Both the position numbers and the translations under genes were made by a program. Shown in pieces: positions 62,993-64,000 of a stretch of 64,000 nucleotides of DNA. This stretch comes from Tepidimonas sediminis. GTDB lineage: Bacteria > Pseudomonadota > Gammaproteobacteria > Burkholderiales > Burkholderiaceae_C. Below the pieces are notes generated by a model, which had not been told where the DNA came from, did not search any database, and saw only the letters and a program-made list of their open reading frames with translations. The stretch spans positions 124,001 to 188,000 of the forward strand of contig NZ_VJND01000001.1 in the NCBI RefSeq assembly GCF_007556605.1, written 5' to 3'. The stretch's first letter is position 1. Every line of letters starts with the position of its first letter.

Positions 62993-63814
62993 TCAGCCCC
63001 TCAGGTACAGCCACGGGAAGGCGCGCCGGTGCGCCCAGCGGAACAGCTGGTCCATCACCAGCCCGATGGCGCCGATCAGCAGGATGCCGACGAAGATCTT
63101 GTCGGTCTGCAGGAAGCGCTGGGCCTTCAGGATCGCGTAGCCGAGCCCGGAGTTGGCCGCCACCAGCTCGGCCACCACCAGGTAGGTCCAGGCCCAGCCC
63201 ATCGTCACGCGCAGCGTGTCCAGCAGCGCCGGCTTGGCCGCCGGCAGGATCACCCACTGGATGATCTCGCCGGTGCGCGCGCCCATGGTCTGGGCCGCCT
63301 CCACCTGCGCCATCGGCACGCGGCGCACGTCCTCGGCCATCATCAGCACCATCTGGAAGAAGGTGCCGATCCAGATGATGGCGATCTTGGACGCCTCGCC
63401 GATGCCGACCCACAGCATCACCAGCGGGATGAAGGCCACCGCCGGCATGTAGCGGATGAAGTCGGTCAGCGGCTCCAGAAGCGCCTGCACCGGGCGGAAG
63501 GTGCCGATCAGCAGCGCCAGCGGCAGCGCGATCACCGCCGACAGCGCGAAGCCGGCGCCGACGCGGTAGATGCTGATCAGCAGGTCGCCGAGCAGCCCGT
63601 CCTCGCGCCACCACGTCACCAGCCGGGCGGCCACATCCAGCGGCGAGGGCAGGAACACGCGGTCGACCACCTCCAGCGCCGCCAGCGCCCACCACAGCGC
63701 CAGCGGCACCAGCAGGCCCAGGCTGGCGTACCACCAGTACGCGCGGCGGCCGATCGGGGCGCGCAGCCGCCAGGCGCTGGCGCGCCGTCCGGATGGAGAC
63801 ATGGTCGCGCTCAC
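62993..63814 (-). CDS. ABC transporter permease (NitT/TauT type)
   Basis: The 273-residue inner-membrane protein has about six helices and the cytoplasmic EAA loop (VEAAQTMGARTGEIIQWVILPAAKPAL) that docks with the ATPase. It starts with GTG at 63814 overlapping the stop of the binding-protein gene (GTGA); an ATG at 63802 is an alternative. It is the permease of the transporter encoded with the carboxylase operon. Confidence 0.9.
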   Translation of the reverse strand: MSATMSPSGRRASAWRLRAPIGRRAYWWYASLGLLVPLALWWALAALEVVDRVFLPSPLDVAARLVTWWREDGLLGDLLISIYRVGAGFALSAVIALPLALLIGTFRPVQALLEPLTDFIRYMPAVAFIPLVMLWVGIGEASKIAIIWIGTFFQMVLMMAEDVRRVPMAQVEAAQTMGARTGEIIQWVILPAAKPALLDTLRVTMGWAWTYLVVAELVAANSGLGYAILKAQRFLQTDKIFVGILLIGAIGLVMDQLFRWAHRRAFPWLYLRG

Positions 63815-64000
63815 TTGACCCCCGCGACGTCACGCACCAGCGAGGCGTCCAGCCCCTTGGCCGGGTCGACCTTGCCTTCCATCAGCTTGTTGTCCAGCAG
63901 GAAGCGCACGATGGTCGGCGCCACCGCGAGCAGCGAGGTCGGCTCGCTGGCAGGACCGAAGGCCTTCAGATTGTCGGCCTGGTCGAAGAAGCGCGTGCCG
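63811..64000 (-). CDS. ABC transporter substrate-binding protein (C-terminal end)
   Basis: Only the last 62 codons are inside the window, read leftward from base 64000: GTRFFDQADNLKAFG, then SLLAVAPTIVRFLLDNKLMEGKV, ending in LVRDVAGVK and TGA at 63811. The pattern agrees with the binding proteins of the urea-carboxylase region. The stop overlaps the permease start, so it is the upstream partner. Its N terminus and the operon promoter, where a guanidine riboswitch would be expected, lie beyond the window. Confidence 0.7.
   Translation of the reverse strand, partial: GTRFFDQADNLKAFGPASEPTSLLAVAPTIVRFLLDNKLMEGKVDPAKGLDASLVRDVAGVK

Overview
The window is a 64 kb piece of a high-GC (roughly 70 %) bacterial chromosome, almost entirely housekeeping and central-metabolism genes packed in short, often overlapping operons. 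Gene order (ilvI-ilvH-ilvC-pssA-leuA; mfd beside ispDF; aat-bpt; rnr beside tRNA-Leu) and protein character point to a betaproteobacterium of the order Burkholderiales, probably a Comamonadaceae/Sphaerotilaceae-type organism. The genus cannot be fixed from the sequence alone.

Layout. 0-4 kb: 3' end of rimO, two identical tRNA-Leu(CAG) genes, RNase R, a YggT membrane protein. 4-7.8 kb: molybdenum cofactor genes moaA-mobA-moeA and a TlpA-like redoxin. 7.8-13.5 kb: a membrane H+-pyrophosphatase divergent from soluble pyrophosphatase, then nadE, a PII protein and a LOG-family hydrolase. 14-20.4 kb: branched-chain amino acid genes ilvI-ilvH-ilvC, pssA and leuA, the last preceded by a leucine-rich leader peptide and a terminator hairpin (transcription attenuation). 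20.6-28.3 kb: a PBP7-type endopeptidase, an IclR regulator, bpt-aat-nth, an aminotransferase, a thioredoxin-like protein and trpB2. 28.4-33.9 kb: mfd, yitT, a toxin-antitoxin pair and serB in one leftward run. 33.9-42.2 kb: a fused ispDF, envZ-ompR, a SIMPL protein, a 3-hydroxybutyrate dehydrogenase, an alpha/beta hydrolase and relA. 42.2-50.5 kb: tRNA-Val, two c-di-GMP proteins and dnaB. 50.5-64 kb: a truncated haemoglobin and two leftward clusters for guanidino/urea-type nitrogen compounds.

Two things stand out. First, dnaB contains two in-frame inteins of different chemistry: one in the Walker A loop with Ala1 and the Trp/Cys/Thr signature of class 3 inteins, and one at the DLRE/SG site with a classical Cys1...HN/Ser arrangement. 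Second, the right end joins an ABC transporter, two DUF1989 proteins, a urea/guanidine carboxylase and allophanate hydrolase to a second operon of substrate-binding protein, membrane di-iron desaturase-like enzyme, SDR dehydrogenase and creatininase. Known biology of DUF1989 proteins suggests the first cluster uses guanidine (guanidine to carboxyguanidine to allophanate to ammonia). The second cluster may feed it from a larger guanidino compound, but that is inference.

Regulatory signals seen include the leuA attenuator, terminators after tRNA-Val and tRNA-Leu, a palindromic ATTCTAGAAT that could act as both -10 elements for nearly leaderless mfd and ispDF, and two mutually exclusive hairpins in the hppA leader. 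No CRISPR array, prophage, insertion sequence or rRNA operon was seen.
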